From positions 1-41,624 of the forward strand of contig SCSF01000116.1 in assembly GCA_004298435.1 (NCBI GenBank): DNA of 41,624 nucleotides, given 5' to 3'. The position numbers and the translations under genes were made by a program. The stretch's first letter is position 1; each line of letters begins with the position of its first letter. This DNA comes from Beijerinckiaceae bacterium. GTDB taxonomy: Bacteria; Pseudomonadota; Alphaproteobacteria; Rhizobiales; Beijerinckiaceae. Shown here piece after piece: positions 15,882-26,145 of this stretch. Below the pieces are notes generated by a model, which was not told the DNA's origin, did not search any database, and saw nothing but the letters and a program-made list of their open reading frames with translations.

Positions 15882-17081
15882 CTATAACGGCAGCCGAACC
15901 GTCACGATTGCCATTGCGGCCATGCCTTCTTCGCGGCCGGTAAAGCCGAGATGTTCCGAGGTGGTGGCTTTGACAGCGATCCTGTCGAGGCTGACGCCGG
16001 TGAGCGCCGCGAGGCTTTCGCGGATGGCATCGCGATGTGGTCCAATCTTCGGCTTTTCGCAAATGATCGTGGCGTCGAGATGCGCAAGCACGCCGCCGCG
16101 CGCCCTTAGCCTGCGCATGGCCTCTTGCAGAAAGATAGACGAAGCCGCGCCGCGCCATTGCGGATCGGATGGCGGGAAATGGCTGCCGATGTCGCCATCT
16201 GCAATCGCACCGAGGATCGCATCGGTGATCGCATGAGAGAGGACATCCGCATCGGAATGACCAACCAGCCCGTGATCGTGCGGGATCTTGAGACCGCCGA
16301 GCCAGATATGGTCGCCCGGGCCGAACGCGTGGACATCGAAGCCCTGGCCCATGCGGACATCGAGAAGTGTGCCGAGAAGCTTCGATTCGGCGAGGCCGAT
16401 ATCCTCGCTGCTGGTAATTTTCATGTTTGTCCGCTCACCCTCAAAAATATGAACGCTGTGCCCCGCCCATTCTGCAATGGCGGCATCGTCCGTAAGGCCT
16501 GACTGCTGCGCCTGCGCGGCATTGCGATGGGCCTTCAGGATCAGATCGAAGCGAAAGGCCTGCGGCGTCTGGACCGTGCGCAGCATCGCCCGCTGCGGTG
16601 TCGCGACGACGCGGCCTTGCGCGTCGATCTCCTTCACTGTGTCTGTCAAGGCAAGGCCCGGAACGGCAGCGCCATGCGCCTTTGCGGCTTCCCATGCGCG
16701 GGCGACCATATCCGGGCTTGAGAATGGCCGTGCGCCGTCATGGATCAGCACGACTTCAATCTGTGGCATCTCTGCCGCGAGCGCTTCGAGCCCGAGCCGG
16801 ACACTGTCCTGACGCGTTTCGCCTCCGTGCGCCGGGCCGCAGAGGCGCGCTGCATCCGCCGGAGAAAGATGCGCTATAGCCTCGGCATAAAGATCCTGAT
16901 CGTCCGGGTGGATCACCGTCATCAGCCGCGCGGCAGGTGTCGCCTTGAGCAAGGATGATAATGTATGAGCAAGCAAGGGCCGCCCCGCAATTTCCCGATA
17001 TTGTTTGGGAATCCCGGCTCCCGCACGCAAGCCGCGGCCTGCCGCGACAACCAAAATCGCCAATTCCCCGCGTGCAGCCAT
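15882..17081 (-). CDS. ispDF: Bifunctional IspD/IspF enzyme of the MEP isoprenoid pathway
   Basis: This fusion of 399 residues joins MEP cytidylyltransferase (IspD, residues about 1-230; AAGRGLRAGAGIPKQYREI, HDGARPF, LALTDTVKEID) to MECDP synthase (IspF, residues about 235-399; MGQGFDVHAFGPGDH, HSDADVLSHAITDA, GDIGSHFPPSD). The IspF metal ligands Asp/His in FDVH are visible. The ATG at 17081 (MAARGELAILVV) is preferred over a TTG nine codons upstream, because the sequence then starts directly at the IspD fold. It is transcribed divergently from dusB. Confidence 0.95.
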   Translation of the reverse strand: MAARGELAILVVAAGRGLRAGAGIPKQYREIAGRPLLAHTLSSLLKATPAARLMTVIHPDDQDLYAEAIAHLSPADAARLCGPAHGGETRQDSVRLGLEALAAEMPQIEVVLIHDGARPFSSPDMVARAWEAAKAHGAAVPGLALTDTVKEIDAQGRVVATPQRAMLRTVQTPQAFRFDLILKAHRNAAQAQQSGLTDDAAIAEWAGHSVHIFEGERTNMKITSSEDIGLAESKLLGTLLDVRMGQGFDVHAFGPGDHIWLGGLKIPHDHGLVGHSDADVLSHAITDAILGAIADGDIGSHFPPSDPQWRGAASSIFLQEAMRRLRARGGVLAHLDATIICEKPKIGPHRDAIRESLAALTGVSLDRIAVKATTSEHLGFTGREEGMAAMAIVTVRLPL

Positions 17082-17225
17082 CTCGAACTTGCAATCCTTC
17101 TCACACAAAGCCTTTTCGGGCAGGGTCTTCTCCTGTCGCTTTTCGCGCTCCGCGTCAAACTTATGGCTGTGCCGTCGTAAAGGATCCGCTGTTGCGGCGG
17201 CGCAGCAATTGATTATAATTTAGAC

Positions 17226-18251
17226 ATGATCTCGAATGCTCAAATTTTAAGCAACAATGCTGAAGTTTTGACGGTTGGAGCCCTCGTTTTGCCCGGCCGG
17301 GCTTTTCTCGCGCCTATGGCTGGCGTGACGGATTCGGCCATGCGCCGGCTCGCCGAAAGATTCGGAGCGGCTCTTACCTTTTCGGAGATGCTGGAAGCGG
17401 AATTTTATCTTGGTGGCGACCGGGAGGCGGCCATTCGGGCCGAAGGCGAAGGCATCGCCACGCATGTCGTGCAGATTGCCGGCTGCGCGCCTTATCCGCT
17501 CGCGGAGGCCGCGCGGCTGGCGGAAGCCGCCGGCGCGCGGATGATCGACATCAACATGGGCTGTCCGGCGAAGCGCGTCACTGGCGGTGCGGCGGGGTCG
17601 GCCCTCATGCGCGACCTCGATCTGGCGATTGAACTTGTGCGCGCGGTCATTGCTGCGGTGAAAGTCCCGGTTTCGCTCAAGATGCGGCTCGGCTGGGATG
17701 CGGAAACGCTGAATGCGCCGGAACTCGCGCGACGCGCCGAAGTGGAAGGCGTCGCGATGATCACCGTGCATGGCCGCACGCGCTGCCAGTTCTACAATGG
17801 CAAGGCGGATTGGCCGGGCATCCGCAGAGTTCGTGAGGCCGTCACGGTCCCGCTTGTCGCAAATGGCGATTGCCTGGGCGCTGACGATGCGCAGGCGATG
17901 ATCGCTGCATCCGGCGCAGATGCGGTTATGATCGGCAGGGCCGCGATCGGCCGGCCCTGGCTCATCGGCCAGATTGCGGATGATCTTGCAGGCCGGGCCA
18001 TTGCGCCTGATCCGTCACCGTCACAAAGGATAGCCGCGGCGCATGAGCACTATCGCTCCCTGCTTTCCCTGTTTGGCGTGGCAAAGGGTCTTCGCCATGC
18101 CCGCAAACATCTTTCCGGTTATGTGCAGGGCGCGTGCGGGCCGGACACGGCGGCATTGCGCAAGCGTTTGGTAACAAGCGAAGAGCCCGCCGAAGTCGAA
18201 GCATTGCTGGCGCTGATGCTGTCGCGTGAACCGCCCGCGGGGGTTGCATGA
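17226..18251 (+). CDS. dusB: tRNA-dihydrouridine synthase DusB/NifR3
   Basis: This 341-residue FMN enzyme reduces uridine in the tRNA D-loop. Motifs visible are [35 protein letters not shown] containing the active-site Cys, SLKMRLGWD, and [17 protein letters not shown]. It overlaps the next gene ntrB by four bases, matching the nifR3-ntrB-ntrC arrangement long known in rhizobia. Confidence 0.95.
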   Translation: MISNAQILSNNAEVLTVGALVLPGRAFLAPMAGVTDSAMRRLAERFGAALTFSEMLEAEFYLGGDREAAIRAEGEGIATHVVQIAGCAPYPLAEAARLAEAAGARMIDINMGCPAKRVTGGAAGSALMRDLDLAIELVRAVIAAVKVPVSLKMRLGWDAETLNAPELARRAEVEGVAMITVHGRTRCQFYNGKADWPGIRRVREAVTVPLVANGDCLGADDAQAMIAASGADAVMIGRAAIGRPWLIGQIADDLAGRAIAPDPSPSQRIAAAHEHYRSLLSLFGVAKGLRHARKHLSGYVQGACGPDTAALRKRLVTSEEPAEVEALLALMLSREPPAGVA

Positions 18252-19390
18252 GGCGCGGCGAGCGGCACGCGACCATTGATCCGACGCGCATCCTCAATGC
18301 CTTGCCGCATCCGATTCTGGCGGTCGGAGCGGACGGGATCATTCTGGACGCCAATCTCGCGGCGGAGATTTTTTTCGGCAGCAGCCGCTCCATTCTCTCG
18401 CAGCAGACGCTTGCAAGCCTGCTGCCGTTCGGATCGGTGCTTCTGACCCTGATCGATCAGGTCACGCAGACGGAGATGGCGATCAATGAATATGGCGTCG
18501 ATCTCGGACTTCCGAGACTTGGCACGGAAAAGACGGTTGATCTCTTCGTAACGCCTGCTTCCGATGCCGGGGGCGCCGTCATTGTCATGCTGCGGGAGCG
18601 GGCGATCGCCGAAAAGATGGATCGGCAACTTACCTATCGCGGCGCAGCGCGTTCCGTCTCGGCCATGGCGGCCATGCTCGGCCACGAAATCAAAAATCCC
18701 CTCTCGGGGATAAGAGGCGCGGCGCAACTTCTTGAGCAGGAGGTCAGCGACGCCGACCGCAGCCTGACCCGGCTGATCTGCGACGAGACCGATCGCATCG
18801 TGAAGCTCGTCGATCGCATGGAGGCGTTTTCGGACAGGCGGCCGCTCGAACGCGAAAGCGTCAACATTCATTCGGTGCTCGATTACGTCAAGAAGATCGC
18901 GCAGGCCGGGTTCGCCCGCCATATCAGATTTATCGAGATCTATGATCCGTCCTTGCCGCCGGTCCTCGGCAATCGCGATCAACTCGTCCAGATGTTCCTC
19001 AATCTCGTGAAGAATGCCGCCGAGGCGATCGGCGAGTCCCGCGGCGATGGAGAAATCGAATTGTCGACGGCCTATCGGCCCGGTGTCAGACTGAAGATTT
19101 CGACGTCGGACGAGCCGGTGAGTTTGCCGCTCGAATTTTGCGTCCGCGACAATGGCCCGGGCGTGCCTGTGGAATTGCAGCCGCTCCTGTTCGATCCTTT
19201 CATCACGACAAAATCTACAGGAAGTGGCCTCGGACTTGCATTGGTCGCCAAGATCATCGGCGACCACGGCGGGATGATCGAGTGCGAATCCTATTCGTTT
19301 CGAACGATTTTCCGCGTGCTGATGCCCATGTATGTCGCGCGCAGCGAGAAAATCGCAAGCGCAGGGCAGTCTGATCGGGATCTTGATTGA
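18248..19390 (+). CDS. ntrB: Nitrogen regulation sensor kinase NtrB
   Basis: This 380-residue soluble histidine kinase phosphorylates or dephosphorylates NtrC in response to PII. A PAS domain is at residues 12-75, the phospho-acceptor His146 lies in [19 protein letters not shown], and the N box is [11 protein letters not shown]. The G boxes are DNGPGVP and [18 protein letters not shown]. It is translationally coupled to dusB (ATGA overlap) and precedes ntrC by 35 bases. Confidence 0.95.
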   Translation: MRRGERHATIDPTRILNALPHPILAVGADGIILDANLAAEIFFGSSRSILSQQTLASLLPFGSVLLTLIDQVTQTEMAINEYGVDLGLPRLGTEKTVDLFVTPASDAGGAVIVMLRERAIAEKMDRQLTYRGAARSVSAMAAMLGHEIKNPLSGIRGAAQLLEQEVSDADRSLTRLICDETDRIVKLVDRMEAFSDRRPLERESVNIHSVLDYVKKIAQAGFARHIRFIEIYDPSLPPVLGNRDQLVQMFLNLVKNAAEAIGESRGDGEIELSTAYRPGVRLKISTSDEPVSLPLEFCVRDNGPGVPVELQPLLFDPFITTKSTGSGLGLALVAKIIGDHGGMIECESYSFRTIFRVLMPMYVARSEKIASAGQSDRDLD

Positions 19391-19425
19391 TTTGGCCCTG
19401 AGGGGCGCTTGGAAGGAGCCTGGCG

Positions 19426-20898
19426 ATGGTGGGAAATATCCTCATAGCCGACGACGATGCCGCGATCCGCACGGTCCTGAGTCAGGCTCTCTCGCGCGCC
19501 GGCTATGAGGTCCGCACGACCGGAACGGCGGCCACTTTGTGGCGCTGGGTGCAATCGGGTGACGGCGATCTGGTGATAACCGATGTCGTCATGCCCGATG
19601 AGAATGCCTTCGAGCTTCTGCCGCGCATGAAAAAGCTGCGGCCTGAACTCCCAATCATCGTGATGAGTGCGCAAAACACATTTATGACGGCGATCAAGGC
19701 TTCCGAGCGCGGCGCTTACGATTATCTGCCGAAGCCCTTCGATTTACGCGAACTCGTCGCCACTGTCGGGCGGGCGATGACCGAGCCCAGAAACAAGGTG
19801 AAGCTGGCGGCGCCGCTCGATATGGAGGGAATGCCGCTCGTCGGGCGCTCGCCCGCGATGCAGGAAATCTACCGGGCGCTGGCGCGGCTCATGCAAACTG
19901 ACCTTACCGTTATGATTACGGGGGAGTCGGGCACTGGCAAGGAACTTGTGGCGCGCGCTCTGCACGATTACGGCAAGCGCAAGAAAGGCCCCTTCGTTGC
20001 GATCAACATGGCGGCTATCCCGCGCGACCTCATCGAAAGCGAATTGTTCGGGCATGAGAAAGGCGCGTTTACCGGCGCCAATCAGCGTTCCGCCGGGCGC
20101 TTCGAACAGGCCGAAGGCGGTACGCTGTTCCTCGATGAGATCGGCGACATGCCGATGGAGGCGCAGACGCGGCTCCTGCGCGTTTTGCAGCAGGGCGAAT
20201 ATACGACGGTCGGTGGCCGTACGCCGATCAAAACCAATGTGCGGATCATCGCCGCGACTAACAAGGATTTGCGCGGGTTGATCCAGCAGGGCCTGTTCCG
20301 CGAGGATTTGTTCTTCCGTCTCAACGTCGTGCCGCTGCGCCTGCCGCCGTTGCGCGAACGCGGGGAGGATATTCCTGATCTCGTCCAGCACTTTTTTGCG
20401 CTTGCGGCATCCGAAGGCCTGCCTTTGAAGCAGATCGAGACAGCGGCGCTCGACCGGATGAAACACTATCGCTGGCCGGGCAATATTCGCGAACTCGAAA
20501 ATCTTGTCCGGCGTCTCGCGGCGCTCTATCCGCAGGAAATCATTGGCGAGGCCCTTGTCGATGCGGAGCTTTCGGCCGATTCCGCGCCTCTCCAGTCCAG
20601 ATTGACGCCGCATCAGGCGAGCGAAGATAGCCGCCAGGAGCCCGAGCGCGGGGCCGAACCTTTCGCAGCCGCATTGGAACGCCACCTTGCGGAACTGTTT
20701 GACGCGCAGGAGGGTCTGCCGCTCCCCGGCCTTTATCATCGTGTTTTGCGGGAACTCGAATATCCCCTCATTTCGGCGGTGCTTGCCGCGACGCGGGGCA
20801 ATCAGATCAAGGCAGCCGAAATTCTCGGGCTCAATCGCAATACGCTGCGAAAAAAAATCCGTGATCTGGATGTAAGTCTTCTGCGCTCGCCGCAGTAG
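19426..20898 (+). CDS. ntrC: Sigma-54-dependent nitrogen response regulator NtrC
   Basis: This protein has 490 residues. The receiver domain carries the phospho-acceptor Asp53 ([12 protein letters not shown]), and Lys103 lies in LPKPF. The AAA+ domain has Walker A GESGTGKE at 166-173 and an intact sigma-54 contact loop GAFTGA at 213-218. The C-terminal Fis-type helix-turn-helix is [20 protein letters not shown]. It activates nitrogen assimilation genes with RpoN. GGAGCC precedes the ATG. Confidence 0.95.
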   Translation: MVGNILIADDDAAIRTVLSQALSRAGYEVRTTGTAATLWRWVQSGDGDLVITDVVMPDENAFELLPRMKKLRPELPIIVMSAQNTFMTAIKASERGAYDYLPKPFDLRELVATVGRAMTEPRNKVKLAAPLDMEGMPLVGRSPAMQEIYRALARLMQTDLTVMITGESGTGKELVARALHDYGKRKKGPFVAINMAAIPRDLIESELFGHEKGAFTGANQRSAGRFEQAEGGTLFLDEIGDMPMEAQTRLLRVLQQGEYTTVGGRTPIKTNVRIIAATNKDLRGLIQQGLFREDLFFRLNVVPLRLPPLRERGEDIPDLVQHFFALAASEGLPLKQIETAALDRMKHYRWPGNIRELENLVRRLAALYPQEIIGEALVDAELSADSAPLQSRLTPHQASEDSRQEPERGAEPFAAALERHLAELFDAQEGLPLPGLYHRVLRELEYPLISAVLAATRGNQIKAAEILGLNRNTLRKKIRDLDVSLLRSPQ

Positions 20899-20929
20899 AC
20901 GAGTTCAGCTCCGTCGGAAGCGTCGTCGA

Positions 20930-20996
20930 ACTCCATTCTTTTGTTTTGACGCATTTTTCTCGCGAAGCAGACGCCGTTCCGCGCGAAAATGCGTGC
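20930..20996 (-). repeat. Diverged R1 repeat between ntrC and ntrY
   Basis: TTTTGACGCATTTTTCTCGC, GAAGCAGACGCCGTTCCGCG and CGAAAATGCGT resemble an R1 copy in inverted orientation. The remainder of the 274-base gap up to 21172 probably contains the ntrYX promoter; no clear boxes were found. Confidence 0.5.
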
Positions 20997-21172
20997 CGTT
21001 TCTCTTCACTTCATTTTGTGCGGGGATTTGGAGCCGACTGACTTGGCTTGGCCAAGGAAATGTCGCATTTGTGCAACAGCGTGATTTTCGCGCAACGCAA
21101 AGGAGTGCTGGTGTCCATAAGGCGGATGCCGGAAAAATCGATACGGGGCAGGGGTCAGGTGGGGCGAGCCGG

Positions 21173-23437
21173 ATGCGCCAATCGATAGTTCCGCAGGAAG
21201 ACAGCGGAAAGCGCTCGAGGCGGCTTGCCAGGCTCGGGCCGATTGCGGTCGGTCTGGCGTTCGTCGTTGCGGCTCTGAGTTTCCTGATCTTCACCGGCTA
21301 TACGCCCATTCCCCCGACTGGCAGCGTGGTGCTGGTGCTGCTTGCGGTGAATGCGCTCAGCATTCTGTTTCTGACGGGTGTCGTCGTCGCCGAGGGCTGG
21401 GCTCTCATGGCGGCGCGGCGGGCGCAGGTGGCCGGAGCGCGCCTGCATATCCGGATTGTCGCCCTTTTCTCGATCATCGCGGTGGTTCCCGCGATTTTGA
21501 TGGCGGCCGTCGGCTCAGTCACGCTGGAACGCACGCTGAACCCCGCCTTTATGCACGATGTGCGCGGTTTTATTCAAAGCACGGTCGATGCGGCGCAACT
21601 TTTCAGCGAAGGCCAGTGCCGTTCGCTTCTGCAAGAGGCGGGCCTGACTGCCGCCGATCTCGATCGCGGCAAGTCGCTTTATTCCGCCGACCGGCAACTG
21701 TTTCACGAATTTTTCGCCTCGCGGGCGAAATTTCTCGGTTTCACCGCTGCGGCGATGATGCGTTCGGACGGAACGATCGAGGAGAAGATTGATACCGGCG
21801 CGCGAACCGGAACGGCCATCGTCAAACCGAAGCCGAATGACTTCGCAGACGCGAAAAAGAATGAGCCGCTCTGTCTTATTCTCGATGAAGGCCACACCTT
21901 TGTCGCCTTACGCCAGCTTACAGCCTTCAACGACACGTTTCTTTACGTCGCGCGGCCTGTCGATCCATTCAGCGTCGAATTTCCGAAGCGGGCCTTTGGG
22001 CTGATCAAGCTCTACGATTCCTTCGATACGCACAGGCAGAGCATTCAGGTCGCCTTCGCGACGATGTATGTGTTGATCGCGCTGATCATGCTGCTGTCGG
22101 CGACTTGGCTCGGGCTTTCCTTCGCCAATCGTCTTGTCGCGCCGATCAGGCGTCTGATCGCTGCGACGGATCAGGTCGCCACGGGCAATCTCTTCGTGCA
22201 GGTGGCAATCGATCCCTCGGAGGGGGATCTCGCGCATCTTGGCGAAACCTTCAACAAGATGACGTCGGAACTGCGCTTGCAGCAGAACCGCCTGATCGCC
22301 GCGAGCAACCTCATCGACGAGCGGCGCCTGTTCACCGAGGCGGTTCTGTCGGGGGTTCCGGTGGCTGTGATCGGGATTGGCACGCAGGGCCAGATTACTG
22401 TGCTCAACCCTTCCGCGGACAGGCTCATTCATCTGGGTGGCGATGCCGACACAAGCGCCATAGGGCGGCCGATTGAAGCCGTTCTGCCCGAGGCCGCGAC
22501 GGTGATCGCGGAAGCGCGCAGCGGCGATCTGCGGTTGATGCACGGGCAGATTTCGGTCGATCGCGGCGGCCGTGAGCGCATTTACAATATCAGGGTGACG
22601 ACTGAACCGGGCGATCGCGCGCAGAAGAATTATGTGGTGACGCTCGACGACATTACCGATCTCGTCTCAGCGCAGAGAACAGCGGCCTGGGCTGATGTTG
22701 CGCGGCGCATCGCGCATGAGATCAAAAATCCTCTGACGCCCATCCAGCTTTCGGCGGAACGGCTGCGGCGCAAATATGGGCGGCTGATTACGTCAGAGCG
22801 AGAAATTTTCGATCAGTGCATCGATACGATCGTGCGGCAGGTCGACGACATCAAGCGGATGGTCGATGAATTCTCGTCTTTTGCCCGCATGCCGAAGGCG
22901 CGGCTTGCAGAAGACGACCTTTGCGATTGCGTGCGTCAGGTGATCTTCCTGATGCGCGTCGGACATCCAGACATCGAATTCGTTGATCGCTTGCCGGAGC
23001 GGCCGGTGATGGTGCGCTTCGACCGGCGGCTTTTGTCCCAGGCAATCGGAAACGTCGTCAAGAACGCTACGGAAGGCATAGCGGCGCAAGAAGAGATCGC
23101 TCCCGTCGAAGGCCGGATTTCCGTTTCGCTGGACGTTACGCCAGCGGGGATGGCCGAGATCTTTGTTATCGACAACGGCAAGGGCTTCCCCGCCGATCAC
23201 CGCACCCGTTTGCTTGAGCCCTATGTGACGACGCGCACCGAAGGCACCGGCCTTGGTCTCGCGATCGTCGCCAAAATCCTCGAGGATCATGGCGGCGGTC
23301 TTGAACTTCTCGACTCGCCCGAAGGGCGCGGGGCAGTCGTCCGGTTTTATTTCCCTTGCAGTGACAAAGCATCCGGCGCCGATCAGCCTTCCGATGAAGA
23401 ACTGACGGTGACGGCATCCAATGAAGGTTCGAAATAA
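21173..23437 (+). CDS. ntrY: Nitrogen/redox sensor histidine kinase NtrY
   Basis: This is a 754-residue membrane kinase. N-terminal helices (about residues 25-110) are followed by a large periplasmic domain, another helix at about 290-312 (TMYVLIALIMLLSATWLGLS) and a HAMP domain (RLVAPIRRLIAATDQVATGN). Then come a PAS domain, the H box (ARRIAHEIKNPLTPIQLSAE), and ATPase boxes (NVVKNATEGI, DNGKGFP, GTGLGLAIVAKILEDHGG). The ATG at 21173 (MRQSIVPQEDS) is chosen because the 60 codons upstream are low-complexity and overlap the repeat region; a GTG at 20993 is in frame. It pairs with NtrX 18 bases downstream. Confidence 0.93.
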   Translation: MRQSIVPQEDSGKRSRRLARLGPIAVGLAFVVAALSFLIFTGYTPIPPTGSVVLVLLAVNALSILFLTGVVVAEGWALMAARRAQVAGARLHIRIVALFSIIAVVPAILMAAVGSVTLERTLNPAFMHDVRGFIQSTVDAAQLFSEGQCRSLLQEAGLTAADLDRGKSLYSADRQLFHEFFASRAKFLGFTAAAMMRSDGTIEEKIDTGARTGTAIVKPKPNDFADAKKNEPLCLILDEGHTFVALRQLTAFNDTFLYVARPVDPFSVEFPKRAFGLIKLYDSFDTHRQSIQVAFATMYVLIALIMLLSATWLGLSFANRLVAPIRRLIAATDQVATGNLFVQVAIDPSEGDLAHLGETFNKMTSELRLQQNRLIAASNLIDERRLFTEAVLSGVPVAVIGIGTQGQITVLNPSADRLIHLGGDADTSAIGRPIEAVLPEAATVIAEARSGDLRLMHGQISVDRGGRERIYNIRVTTEPGDRAQKNYVVTLDDITDLVSAQRTAAWADVARRIAHEIKNPLTPIQLSAERLRRKYGRLITSEREIFDQCIDTIVRQVDDIKRMVDEFSSFARMPKARLAEDDLCDCVRQVIFLMRVGHPDIEFVDRLPERPVMVRFDRRLLSQAIGNVVKNATEGIAAQEEIAPVEGRISVSLDVTPAGMAEIFVIDNGKGFPADHRTRLLEPYVTTRTEGTGLGLAIVAKILEDHGGGLELLDSPEGRGAVVRFYFPCSDKASGADQPSDEELTVTASNEGSK

Positions 23438-23455
23438 GAGAGTGCGAAACCAGAA

Positions 23456-24823
23456 ATGGCTACCGATATTCTGATCGTCGACGACGAAGCCGATATTCGA
23501 GAAATCGTATCGGGAATATTGTCTGATGAGGGGCACGGAACCCGAGCCGCGAAGAATTCCGATGAAGCGCTGGCCTCGATCGAGGCGCGGCGGCCGCATC
23601 TGGTCTTTCTGGACATCTGGCTGCAAGGCTCGCGGCTCGACGGGCTGCAACTACTGCAACTCATCAAGACCAACCATCCGGCGCTGCCGGTCGTGATGAT
23701 TTCCGGGCATGGCAACATCGAAACCGCCGTCTCCGCGATCAAGATGGGCGCCTATGATTTCATCGAGAAGCCGTTCAAGGCCGACCGGCTCATTCTTGTC
23801 GCGGAGCGAGCGCTTGAAGCTTCGCGCCTGAAACGCCAGGTCAATGAGCTGCGCACGCGCACCGGCGCGGTCAATCGAATCATCGGCAAATCAAGCCCGA
23901 TCAACCAGCTTCGCCAGGTCATCGACCGTGTTGCGCCAGCCAATTCGCGAGTTCTCATCACGGGCTCGCCCGGTGTCGGCAAGGAGCTTGTCGCCCGTTC
24001 GATTCATGAAGCGTCCGCGCGTGCTTCGGCGCCCTTCATCGTCATTAATTCGGCGACCATCACGCCAGATATGATGGAGGTCGAACTCTTCGGCGTCGAG
24101 GGCAAGGATGGCCGCAGCCGCAAGGTTGGCGCGCTCGAGGAAGCACATGGCGGCACGCTTTATTTGGACGAAATTGCCGATATGCCGCGTGAGACGCAGG
24201 GCAAGATTCTGCGCGTGCTCGTCGATCAGAATTTCCAGCGGGTCGGCGGCGCGACGCGCGTGCATGTCGATGTCCGCATCATCTCGTCAAGCTCGCACGA
24301 TCTGCCGAGGCTGATCAACGAAGGCGCGTTGCGCGAGGATCTTTTCCACCGCCTGTCCGTCGTGCCGATAAGGGTGCCGTCACTGTCTGAGCACCGCGAC
24401 GATATTCCCGAACTCATCGATTTCTTTATGGATCAGGTCTCGGTGACGAGCGGGATGCCGCGGCGCAAAATCGCGGGCGAAGCCATGGCTGTGCTGCAAT
24501 CGCACGACTGGCCGGGCAATATCCGGCAGTTGCGCAATAACGTCGAGCGGCTGATGATTCTCGCGTCAGGCGACCCTGAGGCGGAACTCACCTCCGACAT
24601 GCTGCCGGCTGAGGTTGGCGCGCTGGTTCCCTCGACGCCGAACGGCGCAGGCGGCGAAAAGCTGATGAGCTTGCCGCTGCGTGATGCGCGCGAAGTGTTC
24701 GAGCGGGAATATCTGGTGGCGCAGATCAGCCGCTTCGGCGGCAATATCTCTCGGACCGCTGAATTCATCGGCATGGAGCGCTCGGCGCTGCATCGCAAAC
24801 TGAAATCGCTGGGCATCGACTGA
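23456..24823 (+). CDS. ntrX: Response regulator NtrX
   Basis: This protein has 455 residues. The receiver domain has Asp53 (LVFLDIWLQGS). The AAA+ domain has Walker A GSPGVGKE (170-177) and a Fis-type helix-turn-helix at the C-terminus (GNISRTAEFIGMERSALHRK). The GAFTGA loop needed to engage sigma-54 is missing: after ELFG the sequence reads VEGKDGRSRKVGALEEA. The protein is therefore unlikely to act as a classical sigma-54 activator. In many Rhizobiales a TrkA-like gene or hfq follows ntrX; here a glycosyltransferase starts 16 bases later. Confidence 0.93.
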   Translation: MATDILIVDDEADIREIVSGILSDEGHGTRAAKNSDEALASIEARRPHLVFLDIWLQGSRLDGLQLLQLIKTNHPALPVVMISGHGNIETAVSAIKMGAYDFIEKPFKADRLILVAERALEASRLKRQVNELRTRTGAVNRIIGKSSPINQLRQVIDRVAPANSRVLITGSPGVGKELVARSIHEASARASAPFIVINSATITPDMMEVELFGVEGKDGRSRKVGALEEAHGGTLYLDEIADMPRETQGKILRVLVDQNFQRVGGATRVHVDVRIISSSSHDLPRLINEGALREDLFHRLSVVPIRVPSLSEHRDDIPELIDFFMDQVSVTSGMPRRKIAGEAMAVLQSHDWPGNIRQLRNNVERLMILASGDPEAELTSDMLPAEVGALVPSTPNGAGGEKLMSLPLRDAREVFEREYLVAQISRFGGNISRTAEFIGMERSALHRKLKSLGID

Positions 24824-24839
24824 TCTTGATAGGAGCGGA

Positions 24840-26126
24840 ATGGAAGGGCGCACGCTCAACGTCGCTCCGACGAGCGGAAGCATAGCGCGGCCTGCGCGCG
24901 CCCTGATGATCTCGCCGATCCTGCCCATGCGCAGCAGCAATGGCCTGGCGATGCGCATGGCGCTTTTCGCCGAGGCGCTGGAGGTGGAATATCAGCTCGA
25001 TCTGATTGTCATCCCCGTCGCGGGACGCCTCACGGGCGGCGCAGCCGTCTCGGAAAGCACAAGCGTCTCGATCTGGGAGGCGGAGTCCGAAACGCATTTC
25101 AGATTGCTGTCGCAAATCGCCGATGACGAAGAGCGGCTTGCCGCCTTCCGGCGCTATGGCAAACCCTCTATGAGCAGCGCCCTCTCGCAGCCTGTTCTCA
25201 ACCGGATTGCGAAGATCGTCGCTGCAAATCGCTATGATCTCGTCCACATCGGACGCAGCTATATGCTGCCTGCCATTGATGCCATCGATGACGATGTGCC
25301 GATCAGCGTCGATCTCGACGAAGATGATTACATCTCGACCATGAGCATGGCGGATGCCGCCATGCGTTGCAGCGCTGCCGGGCAAGCGGCGAGGCTGGTT
25401 GCTGAAGCAGAGGCTTACGACCACCTCATTGCAGCCCGGCGTGAGCGACTGAGGCTCTGCTTTGTTTCGAATGAGCCGGCGCGGCGGACATTGAAGGTGC
25501 GCCACGCCACGTTCGAGATTGCTGTCTCGCCGAACGCCGTGGCGATACCGGAGCGGATCCGGAAACGTGACGATGGATGCACGCTCGGTTTTATCGGCGC
25601 TCTTGGCTATTGGCCGAATGTCGAAGCTATCTACTGGTTTGTTGAGAAAGTTCTGCCACGCATCCATGCGCGTTCCAGTCTGCGGCCACGCCTGCATGTG
25701 GCAGGGCCGGATGCGCCCGAAAGCCTTCTGAGACGCGCGCGGCGGCCCGGCGTGGACATCCTCGGTGCGGTTCCGGATCTTTGTGACTTTTATCGGAACA
25801 TCACCGTAGCGATCGCGCCGATCCGGCTTGGAGGCCCAGCACTACGCACCAAGCTTATTGAAGCAGGCGCCCATAGCACGGCCTTCATCACAACGTCCGT
25901 CAGCGCTTCGGGAATGCGGGCAACATCGTCGCCATGCGGCTGGATCGCAAAAGACGCGGCGGCGTTTTCGGATGCCTGCATCGAAGCGCTTGAAAATTCT
26001 GCGGAACGGAGGCGTCGTGAACAGCAGGGTAGACATGCAGCGCTGATGTTTTACGATCGCCGCAGAACGGTGAGCGCACTCGGGGCGCAGATGGCTGCCA
26101 TCGGCCGGCGTAGTCCGCCGATCTGA
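24840..26126 (+). CDS. GT-B fold glycosyltransferase (group 1/GT4-like), first gene of the RRE-peptide cassette
   Basis: This is a 428-residue cytosolic protein with a GATAGGAGCGGA ribosome binding site, 16 bases after ntrX. The N-terminal half has the acceptor-domain opening PILPMRSSNGLAMRMALFAE. The C-terminal half carries the group-1 donor-domain pattern: GFIGALGYWPNVEAIYWF, LHVAGPDAP, VDILGAVPDLCDFYRNITVA, IAPIRLGGPALRTKLIEAGA. The usual second glutamate of the E-x7-E motif is not clear. The donor and acceptor are unknown. Proximity to an RRE protein and a small peptide raises the possibility that the acceptor is peptide-linked, but a role in surface polysaccharide is equally open. Confidence 0.8.
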   Translation: MEGRTLNVAPTSGSIARPARALMISPILPMRSSNGLAMRMALFAEALEVEYQLDLIVIPVAGRLTGGAAVSESTSVSIWEAESETHFRLLSQIADDEERLAAFRRYGKPSMSSALSQPVLNRIAKIVAANRYDLVHIGRSYMLPAIDAIDDDVPISVDLDEDDYISTMSMADAAMRCSAAGQAARLVAEAEAYDHLIAARRERLRLCFVSNEPARRTLKVRHATFEIAVSPNAVAIPERIRKRDDGCTLGFIGALGYWPNVEAIYWFVEKVLPRIHARSSLRPRLHVAGPDAPESLLRRARRPGVDILGAVPDLCDFYRNITVAIAPIRLGGPALRTKLIEAGAHSTAFITTSVSASGMRATSSPCGWIAKDAAAFSDACIEALENSAERRRREQQGRHAALMFYDRRRTVSALGAQMAAIGRRSPPI

Positions 26127-26145
26127 TTTACGCGCATGGGCGAAC

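Noticed and set aside
20899-21172. Sigma-54 promoter in front of ntrY
   Set aside because: No GG-N10-GC pair with the flanking consensus was found in the gap.
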